From contig DASPXV010000059.1 of NCBI GenBank assembly GCA_035637115.1, positions 38,222 through 102,221 on the forward strand: a stretch of 64,000 bases of DNA, read 5' to 3'. Positions 15,977 to 25,647 of this stretch are shown one piece after another (position 1 is the stretch's first letter; the number at the start of each line of letters is the position of its first letter). Made by a program: the position numbers and the translations under genes. The stretch is from JAICSD01 sp035637115 (lineage in GTDB: Bacteria; Acidobacteriota; Vicinamibacteria; Vicinamibacterales; 2-12-FULL-66-21). The notes under the pieces were generated by a model. The model saw nothing but the letters and a program-made list of their open reading frames with translations, made no database searches and had not been told where the DNA came from.

Positions 15977-17284
15977 TTACTTATGCTTGCGGTCGATCCA
16001 GGCCAGCGCCCGCTCGAGCGTCGCGTCGTGCCCGGACAGCAGCGACTCGCGCGTGAGATCCACGGGTTCGTCGGGAATCACGCCGCGACCTTCGATCCGG
16101 ACGCCGGTACCAGTAACGAAATCCCCCCACGCATGGATCAATACATCGCCGTTCGGCAGGCGATCGAACAGCGCTGGAAGCGCCTGCCCCATCGACGTCT
16201 GCCCGAACACTCGCGCGCGGCCGATCGACTGCATCCCGCCGCTGAAACATTCGGAGGCGCTGCCCGTCAGGCCGTCCACGAGGATCGCGACCGGCCCGTC
16301 GTACGGCTCGACGCGCTCGCCCGCCGCGCTCACGAGCCGCGGGTTGGCGTTGAAGCGCAGCGGCTGCGACTGCTTCGTCGTCATCACGCCGAGCGTCGCG
16401 CGCTCCGGAAAGAAATGTCCCGCGAGTCCCATGATCATCGCGGCCAGTCCGCCGGGATTCCCGCGTAGATCGATCACGATGCCGTCGGCGCCGCGAAACC
16501 GATCCATCGCCGCCTGGAATTCGCGATCCACCGCGGCCATCCAGACGTTGAATCCGATGACGCCCGCCTTATGTCCGCCCGGAGTTTGCGTCAGCGATGA
16601 CGACACTCTGACGAACATCGTCGGCAGGCTGCCGACGGTCACCGGCTCGCCGCGCTCGAACTTGCGCTCGATCGTCTTCTTCACGCTCGCGCCGGATCCG
16701 TCGATGAACGTGATCTCCACCGGCGAGTTCGACGGCCCGCGAAGCCGCAACAAGGCCAGGCGCCACGCCTGCAGCTGCGCGAGCCGCGGAGGCGTCGATT
16801 CGGGGATCGTCTCGAGGAACGAAGAGACGGCCGTCGCGTCAATGCGATCCACGATCCAGCCCGGCTTCACGCCCGCGGCGGCCGCACCACCTTGAGGATC
16901 GACGCTCGTCACCACGAGCGTCCGTCCGAGAAGGCGGACGTCAAGGCCTGGCTGACCTCCGAGATCCACGTGGTGCGACGGATTGTCGGGCGTCGCTGGA
17001 ATGACGGCGAAATGCGACAGGCCGAGGCGTCCGAGCATGTCGGCCAGAACCCCGCGAAGATCGCCGGGTGTCTTTGCCTCTACAGCCTTGGGACGCAGTT
17101 CGGCGTTGATGCGATCCCAGTTCGCGCGATCGAACGCGGGATCGAAGTGGCTGTCGCGCACGATCGTCCAGACCGCATCGAACGTTTCCGCCGCTTTGTA
17201 GGTCTCGGCTGCATGGCCGCGGACCGCCGTGAAGAACAAGACCGCGAGCAGCCCGGCCGCCGAGACCGAATGCCGCAATCTCAC
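15977..17284 (-). CDS. Secreted S41-family peptidase (tricorn-like active site)
   Basis: 435 residues with an N-terminal signal peptide (LLAVLFFTAVRGHAAE). PDZ-like segment about 105-165. The peptidase core has VIDLRGNPGG, the nucleophile serine in GSASECFSGG, SH in LSHFAVIP and Glu in RIEGRGVIPDEP. The lysine of CtpA-type Ser-Lys dyads (normally in a GEKTFGKG-like loop) is missing: the loop reads VFGQTSMGQ, so a tricorn-type Ser/His/Glu arrangement is more likely (inference). Probably periplasmic or extracellular. It overlaps the upstream gene by 4 bp (17281-17284). Confidence 0.82.
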   Translation of the reverse strand: MRLRHSVSAAGLLAVLFFTAVRGHAAETYKAAETFDAVWTIVRDSHFDPAFDRANWDRINAELRPKAVEAKTPGDLRGVLADMLGRLGLSHFAVIPATPDNPSHHVDLGGQPGLDVRLLGRTLVVTSVDPQGGAAAAGVKPGWIVDRIDATAVSSFLETIPESTPPRLAQLQAWRLALLRLRGPSNSPVEITFIDGSGASVKKTIERKFERGEPVTVGSLPTMFVRVSSSLTQTPGGHKAGVIGFNVWMAAVDREFQAAMDRFRGADGIVIDLRGNPGGLAAMIMGLAGHFFPERATLGVMTTKQSQPLRFNANPRLVSAAGERVEPYDGPVAILVDGLTGSASECFSGGMQSIGRARVFGQTSMGQALPALFDRLPNGDVLIHAWGDFVTGTGVRIEGRGVIPDEPVDLTRESLLSGHDATLERALAWIDRKHK

Positions 17285-18045
17285 CTGATAAGCGCCTTGA
17301 TTGCCGCCGGCGGTTCGAACACCGACGGATCGACCTTGTCGAACTCGACCGAGATCAGCGTGATCATCTGCTCGACGCCCATGATTTTCTGGGTGACGAT
17401 CGTCGCCTGCATCAGGTCGCCGAATTTCTTGTATGCACCGTCAATGCTGGTCATCGTCATGGTGCCCATCGGAGACTCGCGGGTGTTGATCCCGCCCGCG
17501 CGAAGTCCCGTCGTCGCATCGTAGAAGTCGAAGTCCTCGACGCCGTCGATGCGCGACAGCGCGACCTTGTAGCACGGACGGCCGTCGAACGTCGTTTTCT
17601 CGACGGTCTTCACCGTCGGATATTTCTTCGGGTCGCGCAGCTCGCTGTAGAAGTCCGCGTCGAGCTTCGTCTGCGTGAGCTCCTTGCCGACCTTGAGCAT
17701 CGGTCCGGTCATCGGGGACACGGACCAGGCATGCGAGCCATCGAAGCCCTCCATGATGTCGCCGATTCCCTGTACGGACGTCTTCACGATCACGCGGTCG
17801 GGCCCGGTGGCGCCGAACATCTCGATTGGGCCGGAGAGGCCGGATGCAGGCACGGAGAGCGTGCCGGCAGCGTGCATCGACTTGTGCGCGAGCACAACCT
17901 CACGGCCGCCGATCGCCTTGATGTGGCGATTGATGATCTCGCGCGCATCCGGCAGCGTCTCTGCTGCTGTCTGCGACGTGGCCGGGGCTTGCGCATAAAA
18001 CGGCGCGAACAGCAGCGCCGCAGACGCGACGACTCTTAAGAACAT
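17281..18045 (-). CDS. Periplasmic LolA-like / outer-membrane lipoprotein-sorting-like protein
   Basis: 254 residues with a signal peptide (FLRVVASAALLFAPFYAQA). The pattern REIINRHIKAIGG followed by long alternating strands (AAGTLSVPASGLSG, RVIVKTSVQG, YKVALSRIDG, MTMTSIDGAYKKFG, SVEFDKVDPSVFEPP) resembles LolA/LolB-type half-barrels common in acidobacterial secreted proteins. Function unknown. It is co-translated with the S41 peptidase downstream, so the two may share a substrate or location. Confidence 0.6.
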   Translation of the reverse strand: MFLRVVASAALLFAPFYAQAPATSQTAAETLPDAREIINRHIKAIGGREVVLAHKSMHAAGTLSVPASGLSGPIEMFGATGPDRVIVKTSVQGIGDIMEGFDGSHAWSVSPMTGPMLKVGKELTQTKLDADFYSELRDPKKYPTVKTVEKTTFDGRPCYKVALSRIDGVEDFDFYDATTGLRAGGINTRESPMGTMTMTSIDGAYKKFGDLMQATIVTQKIMGVEQMITLISVEFDKVDPSVFEPPAAIKALIR

Positions 18046-18126
18046 GCAGGAACTCCTGAACGGGCGGGAAGCTCACTAAGTTTAGCTCAATTCCGCAAAC
18101 GGAGGGTCGGCTCTCCGGACCCTTGT

Positions 18127-18360
18127 TCAGGATGTAGGCTCTGCTTTGGTTATGTGAGTGACAACGCCGACGACATAGTGCAGATCGACGAGGTCACCGC
18201 TGTCCAGTCCACGCGGGATGGACTCTTTGCCAACGCGGGCGATGCGAACCTGCCCCTGCGGGTCGTCCGGCTCGGTGTAATAAACGTCGAGTGACACCTG
18301 GCCGTGAATGCTGACCGGCTGGATTTTCTTCACGACAGCCGGTTTCGAGCCCTTGAGCAT
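18127..18360 (-). CDS. Hypothetical 77-residue protein
   Basis: No signal peptide or TM segment. Sequence is strand-like with charged turns (VSIHGQVSLDVYYTEPDDP, VRIARVGKESIPRGLDSGD, LHYVVGVVTHITKAE). Codon use fits neighbours. It follows the duplicated periplasmic protein after 25 bp. TATACT lies about 10 nt upstream of the ATG, which would give a nearly leaderless transcript. I do not recognise a family. Confidence 0.45.
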   Translation of the reverse strand: MLKGSKPAVVKKIQPVSIHGQVSLDVYYTEPDDPQGQVRIARVGKESIPRGLDSGDLVDLHYVVGVVTHITKAEPTS

Positions 18361-18385
18361 TTCGTCAGTATAGATCCGCGGCGGT

Positions 18386-19585
18386 TCACCGCTTCCTTCC
18401 CTTTACGAAGACATCGACGTTGTCGGGCCGCGGGTTCGAGAAGGACAAACGGATCCTGCCGTCCAGATCCTGGGAGATGACGGCAGGGATGGAGCTCGTC
18501 GTCAGGTACCACCCGGCGGGCAGGACCATATCATTGCGCGGGCGACCGAAGCTGCGATGCCACATGAGCTGTCCGTCGACGAGTGCGTAGCGCGTTGGAT
18601 CGGTGTAGGTCTCGGAGATTCTGAGACGCACCGACGTGCCTTTCGCCACTGGCGTGAACGGGATGAGCACGAGTTGCGTGTCGGGATCGACGCGATCGGG
18701 GATGTCGATCTTCTCGCGCGCAACGTCCGCGCCCGTCAAGACGCGCGTCTTCAGGACTTCGCCGGTATCGAGGATTCTGGCCGACGGCTCCGAGACGGTG
18801 CTGCCGGTGCGCACGACATTGACGTACTGATGCTCCCCCTCGCGGGACGCTGTGTAGTCGTGGTACAGCGAGAAGGCGTGCGTCTCGGGCTCCTTCAGGA
18901 AATAGACGATCTCTCGATCCTGGAGCGCGCGTTCGGTGACGCGGATCAGGTTCATCGCCTGCTCGCGCGACGGCGCGTCCGCCATCGGCGGAGTCGGTGC
19001 GGCCGCCGGCGGGGCCGCGGAAGACGTGGGCCGCGCTGCAACAGGACGTGCCTTGATGACGAGTGGCGCCTCGACGGGGTACAGGTTCATGAAGCTTGCG
19101 GCGATCCGGCCGTCCGCTTCTTCGATCACTTGCACCGGGACATTCGCCGCCACAAGCTCGTAGTTGCCGGGAAGCACGACGGCGTTCCGTTTCACGTCCA
19201 CGGTCCGCTTGAACACCAGCGTGTCCCCGTCGCGTGAATAAGACTTCGGGTCTTTGAAGGTCTCAACGATCCGCAGACGCGTCTCGCCCCCTTCGGGCAC
19301 CGGCCGCGCAAGGTCGATGCGGATGCTGTTCGATGCGATCGCGAACTTGAGCGGGCGACCGGTCAAGATGTCGATCACCGACACATCACTCGGTCGGTCT
19401 TCGCCGGCGATCGCGACAGCAAACGATTTGGCGCCAACCGTCCCCGCCGTCACGTCGTACGTCAAGCGATAGCCCGCCGTCTCCGGCGCGAGCAACTCGT
19501 AGCGCGCGTACTCGTCTTCACCGTGGGTCTGCGCAAAAGAGGACGCGGCCGAGAACATAAACCAAACGGCGAGCACCGGTTTCAT
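18386..19585 (-). CDS. Periplasmic protein with two homologous halves (internal duplication)
   Basis: 399 residues from MKPVLAVWFMFSAASSFAQ (signal peptide). The halves, about 30-200 and 255-395, align clearly: LRIVETFKDPKSYSRDGDTLVF with LRISETYTDPTRYALVDGQLMW, then VVLPGNYELVAANVP with MVLPAGWYLTTSSIP, then DGRIAASFMN with DGRIRLSFSN. A Pro/Ala-rich linker (about 203-225) joins them. Similar to unnamed acidobacterial secreted proteins; function unknown. An alternative ATG three codons upstream (19594) cannot be excluded; neither start has a good ribosome binding site. Confidence 0.65.
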   Translation of the reverse strand: MKPVLAVWFMFSAASSFAQTHGEDEYARYELLAPETAGYRLTYDVTAGTVGAKSFAVAIAGEDRPSDVSVIDILTGRPLKFAIASNSIRIDLARPVPEGGETRLRIVETFKDPKSYSRDGDTLVFKRTVDVKRNAVVLPGNYELVAANVPVQVIEEADGRIAASFMNLYPVEAPLVIKARPVAARPTSSAAPPAAAPTPPMADAPSREQAMNLIRVTERALQDREIVYFLKEPETHAFSLYHDYTASREGEHQYVNVVRTGSTVSEPSARILDTGEVLKTRVLTGADVAREKIDIPDRVDPDTQLVLIPFTPVAKGTSVRLRISETYTDPTRYALVDGQLMWHRSFGRPRNDMVLPAGWYLTTSSIPAVISQDLDGRIRLSFSNPRPDNVDVFVKGRKR

Positions 19586-19602
19586 AGTGAACATACGTTT
19601 AG

Positions 19603-19845
19603 CACAGAGACGCACAGAGCGTACTTCGGGCTGTGGCACCGCCGGGGCCGGCCGTCGGAAGGCGAGGGTACTCACGGATCCAAGGGCCACAGGATCGACG
19701 GGCGCTTGGATCCGTGAGTACCCTCGCCTTCCCGCCGCGCGAAGCGCGGCCCGGCGGTCGATACGCGCAACTAAGGTCCGCGACGAGGTTTTCGTCGGTG
19801 TAATCCGCGTGGTCCGTGGCTAATTTCGCTCTCTGCGTCTCTGTG
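19603..19845. repeat. Nested inverted-repeat element filling the 300-bp spacer
   Basis: Outer arms: 19603-19621 and 19827-19845, 19 bp each with one mismatch (word CACAGAGACGCA and its complement). Middle arms: ACCGCCGGGGCC at 19638-19649 against GGCCCGGCGGT at 19748-19758. Inner arms: a perfect 28-bp inverted repeat, 19657-19684 against 19705-19732 (core GGTACTCACGGATCC), around a 20-bp spacer. A further 7-bp hairpin lies at 19734-19750. No gene is evident in 19586-19885. This looks like a small non-autonomous palindromic element or stacked repeats. Confidence 0.8.
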
Positions 19846-19885
19846 ACCTCCGCGCCTCCGTGGTTAACGTCCTCCGCGTCCTCCC

Positions 19886-21109
19886 TCAACTCAGCGCCCT
19901 CCCCTTCGTCTCAGGTATCCAGATCCAGAACATCGCGGCGAGCAGGAACGCGGCGGAGCAGACGAGCAGCGCCTGGCCGAAGCCGCGCGTATCGGCGAGG
20001 GTGCCGACGAGATACGGCGCGGCGGCGCTCGCGAGGCGGCCGATGTTGTACGTGAAGCCCTGCGCCGTTGCGCGCACGGCGGTCGGATAGATCTCCGCCG
20101 TCACGGCGCCGAAGCCGCTGAAATATCCGGTCGCGGCGAAAGCGACGCACGGGCCGAGCACGAGCAGCAGCATCGGGTTCCTCACGGTGACGTAAATCGC
20201 GAGGAGTACCGCCGCCGCGAGCAGGTAGCTGACATACGCCGCCTTGCGGCCGATGCGATCGCTGATGAATCCAAACGTCACATATCCGACCCACATGCCT
20301 GCCTGCATCACGAACAAATAGCTGGTGGTCGTGGCGCCGCTGAGTCCCGCACCTCCCTGCGCTGGCGAGGACTTCAGATAGCTCGGGAGCCACAGATTGA
20401 AGCCCCACCACGCGAACAGCGTGCAGGTGTTCATCAGCGTGAGGATCACGGTGAGCCGCCCGATCCCGCTGCGGAAAATCGTCAGGAAACCGGCGGACCC
20501 GGCACGCGACTTCGCCGACATGGTCCAGATGGCCGGTTCCTTTACTCGGCGCTGGACCCACAACGTGAAGAACGCCGGCAGAATGCCGACGAAGAACACG
20601 GCGCGCCAGCCGAAGCGCGGCTGCACGAACCCGGCGACGAGCACGGCGGCGGCATAGCCAATCGCCCAGCCGCTCTGCATGAAGCCGAGCGCGCGGCCGC
20701 GGCTCGAGGCAGGCCACGACTCGGACACGAGTGCCGCGCCGCTCGACCACACGCCGCCCATTCCGAATCCGAGGAAGATGCGGAGCACGACGAACTGCGC
20801 GAGCGTGTTCGCGAAGCCGCACAGGAACGTGAAGACCGAGTACAACGCGACGCTGAGCATGAGCGCGCGCGTGCGGCCGAATCGATCCGCGATCCGGCCC
20901 GAAATCACGCCCCCGACCGCGGCGGCAACGAGCATGACGGATCCGAGGATGCCACCCTGCGCCTTGGTAAGCGCGAGATCTGCGCTGACGGCCGGCAACA
21001 CGAGCGCGAACAACATCACATCGAACGCGTCGAGCATCCAGCCGAACGTGCCGGCGGCGAGCCCGCGGTGCGCGTCACTGCCCGCTTCGCGCCACCAGCC
21101 CGGTGTCAT
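19886..21109 (-). CDS. MFS transporter (metabolite:H+ symporter type)
   Basis: 407 residues, about 12 TM helices in two halves. GRIADRFGRTRAL (motif A between TM2 and TM3) and its counterpart SDRIGRKAAY in the second half are clear; RIFLGFGMGGVWSSGAALVSE and ETKGRAL at the C-terminus match the sugar/aromatic-acid symporter branch. It sits in the inner membrane; the substrate is unknown. The start overlaps the M14 peptidase stop by 4 bp, so import of a product of that peptidase operon is plausible. Confidence 0.85.
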   Translation of the reverse strand: MTPGWWREAGSDAHRGLAAGTFGWMLDAFDVMLFALVLPAVSADLALTKAQGGILGSVMLVAAAVGGVISGRIADRFGRTRALMLSVALYSVFTFLCGFANTLAQFVVLRIFLGFGMGGVWSSGAALVSESWPASSRGRALGFMQSGWAIGYAAAVLVAGFVQPRFGWRAVFFVGILPAFFTLWVQRRVKEPAIWTMSAKSRAGSAGFLTIFRSGIGRLTVILTLMNTCTLFAWWGFNLWLPSYLKSSPAQGGAGLSGATTTSYLFVMQAGMWVGYVTFGFISDRIGRKAAYVSYLLAAAVLLAIYVTVRNPMLLLVLGPCVAFAATGYFSGFGAVTAEIYPTAVRATAQGFTYNIGRLASAAAPYLVGTLADTRGFGQALLVCSAAFLLAAMFWIWIPETKGRALS

Positions 21110-24100
21110 CGCTGCGGCGAACTCGGACTCGAGCTGATGGCCGTGCGCGCGCCCTTGCCGGGCTTCACCGGGCGCACGCGCAGCATCGTCAGCGACACGG
21201 CATCGCGCGTTCCAGGCTCCTCGATGCGCTCGATCGTGAATTGGCCGTCGCGGAGGTAGTTCACGTGCGCCATGAGAAACGAGAAACCGGCTCTTGAGAC
21301 GAGATTGAGCCAGTCCCCTTGCGCCGTCTCGTCCGGCGCCTCGGTCATGCCGACGTTGAAGGTGACCTGCGGGTACTGGTTCATCGCCCTTCCGCCACCA
21401 CTACCGCCGCCGCGCCCGCCGCTTCCCGGCGTCGGTATGCGCCGGCTGCCGCGCGGCTCGCCAGTCTCCGGGTCCGTGTAGTAAATCGCCGTGTCCTTGT
21501 AGATCTCCTGGCCGTAGACGCTCGGACTGAAGCCGTACGCCCACTTGCGGTAGCGCGCCTGGCTGCGCAGGTTCATGGCGCGCACGTCGGCGTTGCGGTT
21601 GATCTCTTTCACGATGTCTTCACGCAGCGCCTCCGTCGCCTGAATCAGATCCGGCTCGCGCGGATCGCGGACGCCCGACAGGTTCGTGTACCAGCCCCGC
21701 GTCGACCAGTAGGTGCGGAAGCCGGGCGGCACGTAGCCGGCGAACTGCTGCACCCACTCGTGCGACGGATAGCCGTGCGGATTCAGGTAAATGTCTGGCA
21801 GCCACTCACGCCAGACCTTTCCTCGAACCTGCGATTCAGGCAGCAGCGCGCTGTTGCTCTCGACATCCTGCCCGAGGGCGCTGTAACGGCCGGCGTGGAG
21901 CATGTGTGTCGGCGTCAGCTTCTGAAGGTCGTACGCCATCTGTGCGCCGTCGGGGTTTGTCATCGGGTGGAGGATGACGTTCACCTTCTTGAGGATTTCC
22001 TTGTACGAAGGATCGGTCACCAGCAGCTCACCGAGCTTGAGGATGTGATTGGTGGACGACACTTCGTTTGCGTGCTGGCGGCCGCTGATGAAAATCGTCG
22101 GCTTCAGCGCCGAGTACTTCGCCACCGAAATCATTTCGCTCTGCGTCGGGAGCGTGACTTCGAGGATCGAGATGTCGCGGCCGCGGTACGAGTGCCCGAC
22201 TTTGTAGGCCTTCACCTCAGGGAACGCGGCCAGTTTGCGGATCAGCGCCTCCGACTGGTCCGGATCGATGATTTGATCGAAGGGGACGAACGCGCCTTTT
22301 GGCCGCGCGTCCGCAGTGCGGACGTTGCTCGGCGCGAACTCGCCGGTGCTGGGCAGGAGGAGCCGTCCGCGCCCATCCTTCGTCGCAATGGCGACGGCTA
22401 CGCGATCGACTCGCGCGTAGGAAAGCTCAGTCTTGTACAACCCCGCCTCGTGCAGGCGCGCGAAGTTGTCGAGCATGTCGGCGGCGCGCAGCGCCTCGCG
22501 ATCGTCGCGAGGTTCGATCTGCAGCTCGATCTCGTTGACGCGATCCGAAGTGACGACAGTCCGCACGGCGAGCGGCCCCGTGCCTTCGATTCGCGCCAGG
22601 TCGCGCTGCACGCGTGTGGGACGTTCCTGACCTTTTTCTTTGTATGAGATCTCGAGCCGCGCGCGCGGCGCCGCATTGCCGGCGTAGAGCACCCGCGCCG
22701 ATCCCGGCTTGCCTTCACGCGAGGGATGAATGATCGGGAAGACCTTCCCCGGTGCGTTCAGCCGCGCGTTCGTCGCGCTCAGGCTGCGTCCGATGGCGAC
22801 GAAAAAGTCCAGCGTGTCGAAATACAGATCTTCGTGCAGCGACTCGAGTGACGACACGAGCTCCTGGTCGATGCCAATGCTGAAGTCCGGCTCGCTCATC
22901 CAGACCTCGATGTCGAAGTCGCGGTGATACGGCTGCTTGTCGGCTGTCGGCCGATTACCGGTCGTCCGCATCACGTAGTCGTAGACCTTCGGCAGCTCCT
23001 TCTGCTGGTACACGTCCCAGAAGCGCTCCGGGTCCGTTGCGATCCGCTGGTCGATCGCGCTCGCGCCGTCGACTGTGGCGGCGATCCATCCAGTCGTCAC
23101 CTTCACGCGCGTCCACCCGGGAAACTTCTCGAGATACTCACGCTCCACCCACTTGGGGCTGAACGCCGCCTTGTAAACGACTTGGCCGGACGCGTTCTGC
23201 GCTTCGAGCGAGTACGTGTCCTTCGCAGCGTCCACGAGCTCCATCTGGAACGCCGCCTTCGGCAGTCCGAGATCGCGCTCGAAGATTTCATCGGCGGGAT
23301 AGAGCTCGTGCAGCCAGCGGCTCGGGACTTCGTGGAACCGATACTTCTTCGTGAGGTCGGGATTGTTCGTCGCGACCTTGATGTACACGGACTTGGCGCT
23401 CTTGCCCTTTAACTCGGGCAGCACCTGCTCGGTCAGCCAGAGGTAGCCCTGCTTGTAGGCGGAGAGCACCTTCACCGAGGGATCCTTCGCGCCCGCCTTG
23501 ACGAGCTCCTCTCGCGCTTGCGCCGCAATCGATTTTCGCAGTGCTGGCGATTCGCTGAGGCGCGTCTCGAGCGTCACCGTGGAGCCGGCTTTCACCTTCG
23601 GCAGGACGTCACTCCTGAACTTTGACCAGAAGTCGTCAACCTCCCACGGAATGTCGAACTTGTCGTCGAACACGGTAACCGGATCGGTGATCCCCTGGCT
23701 GTTCACGGTGACGGGCGTGTCCTTCAGAAACGGCGACGCTTTGGCGCGCGCGGCGAAGTACTTCTCGAACGCGGGATTCGCCGCTTCGAGGTAAACCTTC
23801 GCTTCGAACGATTCGATCGTCTTTCCGTCGAGCGTCTTGAGCACGTCGTCGAGCTCGCGGATCGCCAGGCTCGCCTGACCGCCGCCGGTTTTGAGCGCGA
23901 GGAAATCCCCCGCATGCTCCTTCACATCGTCCAGCGACACCGCGCCGCGTGCGGTGTCCCAGAGGTACGGCAGCCTTCGCGCCAGGTACCATGCGGCAGC
24001 GTTCGTGCCCGCCGGGTCGGCGCCAGCGACCACCGTGGCTGTAGGCGCGCCAAAGGCCCGCGGCACGATCTGGATCGCCCCCTCACCGGGCTTCAAATCG

Positions 24101-25635
24101 TCGACGCGCGCCTTGCCAATCTTCAGGAGCTGGCGCACCAGCTCGTTGTCCCGTCCGACGAGGATCGGATTCGGTTCCGCGGAGGGGTTTGTGATCTTGC
24201 GGCCGTCGCGCGCGAGCGGGAGCGTGATGCCTGTCGTCTCGAGACCCAGACGCGTCGCGATGTGGGCGGCGCCGAATGATTCCTTCGCGTTGCCGACCAC
24301 GATCGCCGTCTCGAGGCGATCGGGCAACAGGTCGACATATGAATCGCCGAACCATCCTTCGATTGAGTACGCGTTCGACAGATCGAAGGTCTTTGCCGGA
24401 ATCGGAGCTACTTGCGCGCCGAACGGTCCGCCACCACCGCCCGCTTCCGTCGCAGCCGCATTTGCCGGCGGGGCCGTTCCGCCGCCGGGGCCGGAAGCCA
24501 CACCTTCGGGTGTCTGCGCTTCGCCGCGGCCGCCGCCCGTGGCAGCCTCAGTTGGCGGAGGTGTTGTAGCAATGTCGCCGCGACCGGCGCCTCTTCCCGC
24601 GCCCGCAGGTTCCGTCGTTTCACCACCGCGACCGGCAGCCTCTCCGCGACCCGCGGCCTCTCCGCGACCCGCGGCCTCTCCGCGGCCGGCGCCGCGTCCG
24701 ACCGCCGGAGCCGCCGCAATAATAGTTGCGCCGCGGCCGAGTTCGTCGTCGGGCGGGGTCAGCGTGCGCGGATTCAATCCGGAGCGCCGCACCGTGGCGA
24801 CGCCCGCCTTGCGCCCGTCCGCCCAGATCTCCACGACCGTCGCCGCCGCATTCATGTAATTAAGCGTGTCCGGCTCGAGACCGCGCCGGTGGGCGAGGTC
24901 AAGGTCCTCGATGACTCTCGTCGCTCTCGAGACGTCGCCCGGCGCGACGTCGAGCCGCAACGTGAGCTGCGCGAGACCGCGGCGATCGCTGTCCACGAGC
25001 ATCGACGTGACGCCACGAACCGTACCAACGAGGGCACGCGTGCGGAGGTAACCTGCGGCCTGGCTCTCCGCTTGTGAGATGCGCGCGCCGGTCGCGCCCC
25101 ATAAGCGCGGGAGATTGACGGCGAGTTCATTCGCGGCGTTCAGCGTCCCCTCATCGTCCGCTCCCGCAATCGCGATCCCGTCCGGACCGCCGAGTGGAGA
25201 CACGACGACGGCGAGCAGGCCCTGCCCTTTCTTGAGAGGCTTGAGATCGAGCGCGCCGCGCTCAATCAATCGCGCGATGTACTGGTTCCCGCGGCCGACG
25301 AGTATCGGAACCGCGATCGCGGCTGGCTGCTGCACGTCCGGCGCCTTGAGGACGACGGGAAGCGACAGCGCGGTCGTTTCGAACCCGAGGCGTCCCGCGA
25401 TGTTCGCGGCCGCCTGGATGTCTTCGACCGAAGGCTCAGCCGCAACGATGACGCGTGCAGCGACGCTGTCGGCAAGGCCGTCTCCGTTCGTGTCGCGGAC
25501 CGCGCCCGCGGCGATCGAGTAGATCGAGGCGAGTCCGGTGAGCTCGGCATGCTGTGCCGCGGCGGATTCGTCGCGCGGCGGATGCAGGCACATGAAGACA
25601 ATGAGTGCGCCGAGCGCGGGTACGAAGCGTTTCAT
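21106..25635 (-). CDS. Giant secreted M14-family zinc carboxypeptidase with duplicated N-terminal domain
   Basis: 1509 residues, far longer than classic M14 enzymes. Signal peptide at the N-terminus. Two related domains, about 35-190 (YSIAAGAVRDTNGDGLADSV) and about 425-580 (YSIEGWFGDSYVDLLPDRLE), each end in PILVGRxN and a GADxxGTxNAAxxLA pattern; a low-complexity linker of GRGEAA repeats (about 305-395) lies between. The peptidase domain has zinc ligands in GRQHANEVSSTNH (His1188, Glu1191) and NPHGYPSHEW. Likely cleaves peptides outside the inner membrane. Part of the receptor-PxpA-M14-MFS block; 12 bp after pxpA. Confidence 0.85.
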   Translation of the reverse strand: MKRFVPALGALIVFMCLHPPRDESAAAQHAELTGLASIYSIAAGAVRDTNGDGLADSVAARVIVAAEPSVEDIQAAANIAGRLGFETTALSLPVVLKAPDVQQPAAIAVPILVGRGNQYIARLIERGALDLKPLKKGQGLLAVVVSPLGGPDGIAIAGADDEGTLNAANELAVNLPRLWGATGARISQAESQAAGYLRTRALVGTVRGVTSMLVDSDRRGLAQLTLRLDVAPGDVSRATRVIEDLDLAHRRGLEPDTLNYMNAAATVVEIWADGRKAGVATVRRSGLNPRTLTPPDDELGRGATIIAAAPAVGRGAGRGEAAGRGEAAGRGEAAGRGGETTEPAGAGRGAGRGDIATTPPPTEAATGGGRGEAQTPEGVASGPGGGTAPPANAAATEAGGGGGPFGAQVAPIPAKTFDLSNAYSIEGWFGDSYVDLLPDRLETAIVVGNAKESFGAAHIATRLGLETTGITLPLARDGRKITNPSAEPNPILVGRDNELVRQLLKIGKARVDDLKPGEGAIQIVPRAFGAPTATVVAGADPAGTNAAAWYLARRLPYLWDTARGAVSLDDVKEHAGDFLALKTGGGQASLAIRELDDVLKTLDGKTIESFEAKVYLEAANPAFEKYFAARAKASPFLKDTPVTVNSQGITDPVTVFDDKFDIPWEVDDFWSKFRSDVLPKVKAGSTVTLETRLSESPALRKSIAAQAREELVKAGAKDPSVKVLSAYKQGYLWLTEQVLPELKGKSAKSVYIKVATNNPDLTKKYRFHEVPSRWLHELYPADEIFERDLGLPKAAFQMELVDAAKDTYSLEAQNASGQVVYKAAFSPKWVEREYLEKFPGWTRVKVTTGWIAATVDGASAIDQRIATDPERFWDVYQQKELPKVYDYVMRTTGNRPTADKQPYHRDFDIEVWMSEPDFSIGIDQELVSSLESLHEDLYFDTLDFFVAIGRSLSATNARLNAPGKVFPIIHPSREGKPGSARVLYAGNAAPRARLEISYKEKGQERPTRVQRDLARIEGTGPLAVRTVVTSDRVNEIELQIEPRDDREALRAADMLDNFARLHEAGLYKTELSYARVDRVAVAIATKDGRGRLLLPSTGEFAPSNVRTADARPKGAFVPFDQIIDPDQSEALIRKLAAFPEVKAYKVGHSYRGRDISILEVTLPTQSEMISVAKYSALKPTIFISGRQHANEVSSTNHILKLGELLVTDPSYKEILKKVNVILHPMTNPDGAQMAYDLQKLTPTHMLHAGRYSALGQDVESNSALLPESQVRGKVWREWLPDIYLNPHGYPSHEWVQQFAGYVPPGFRTYWSTRGWYTNLSGVRDPREPDLIQATEALREDIVKEINRNADVRAMNLRSQARYRKWAYGFSPSVYGQEIYKDTAIYYTDPETGEPRGSRRIPTPGSGGRGGGSGGGRAMNQYPQVTFNVGMTEAPDETAQGDWLNLVSRAGFSFLMAHVNYLRDGQFTIERIEEPGTRDAVSLTMLRVRPVKPGKGARTAISSSPSSPQR

Positions 25636-25647
25636 TGGGATTCTTTC

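Noticed and set aside
18090..18125. Hairpin AGGGTC...GACCCT as terminator of the small 77-residue gene
   Set aside because: No T run follows on either strand, and an unbroken stem is only 6-7 bp.
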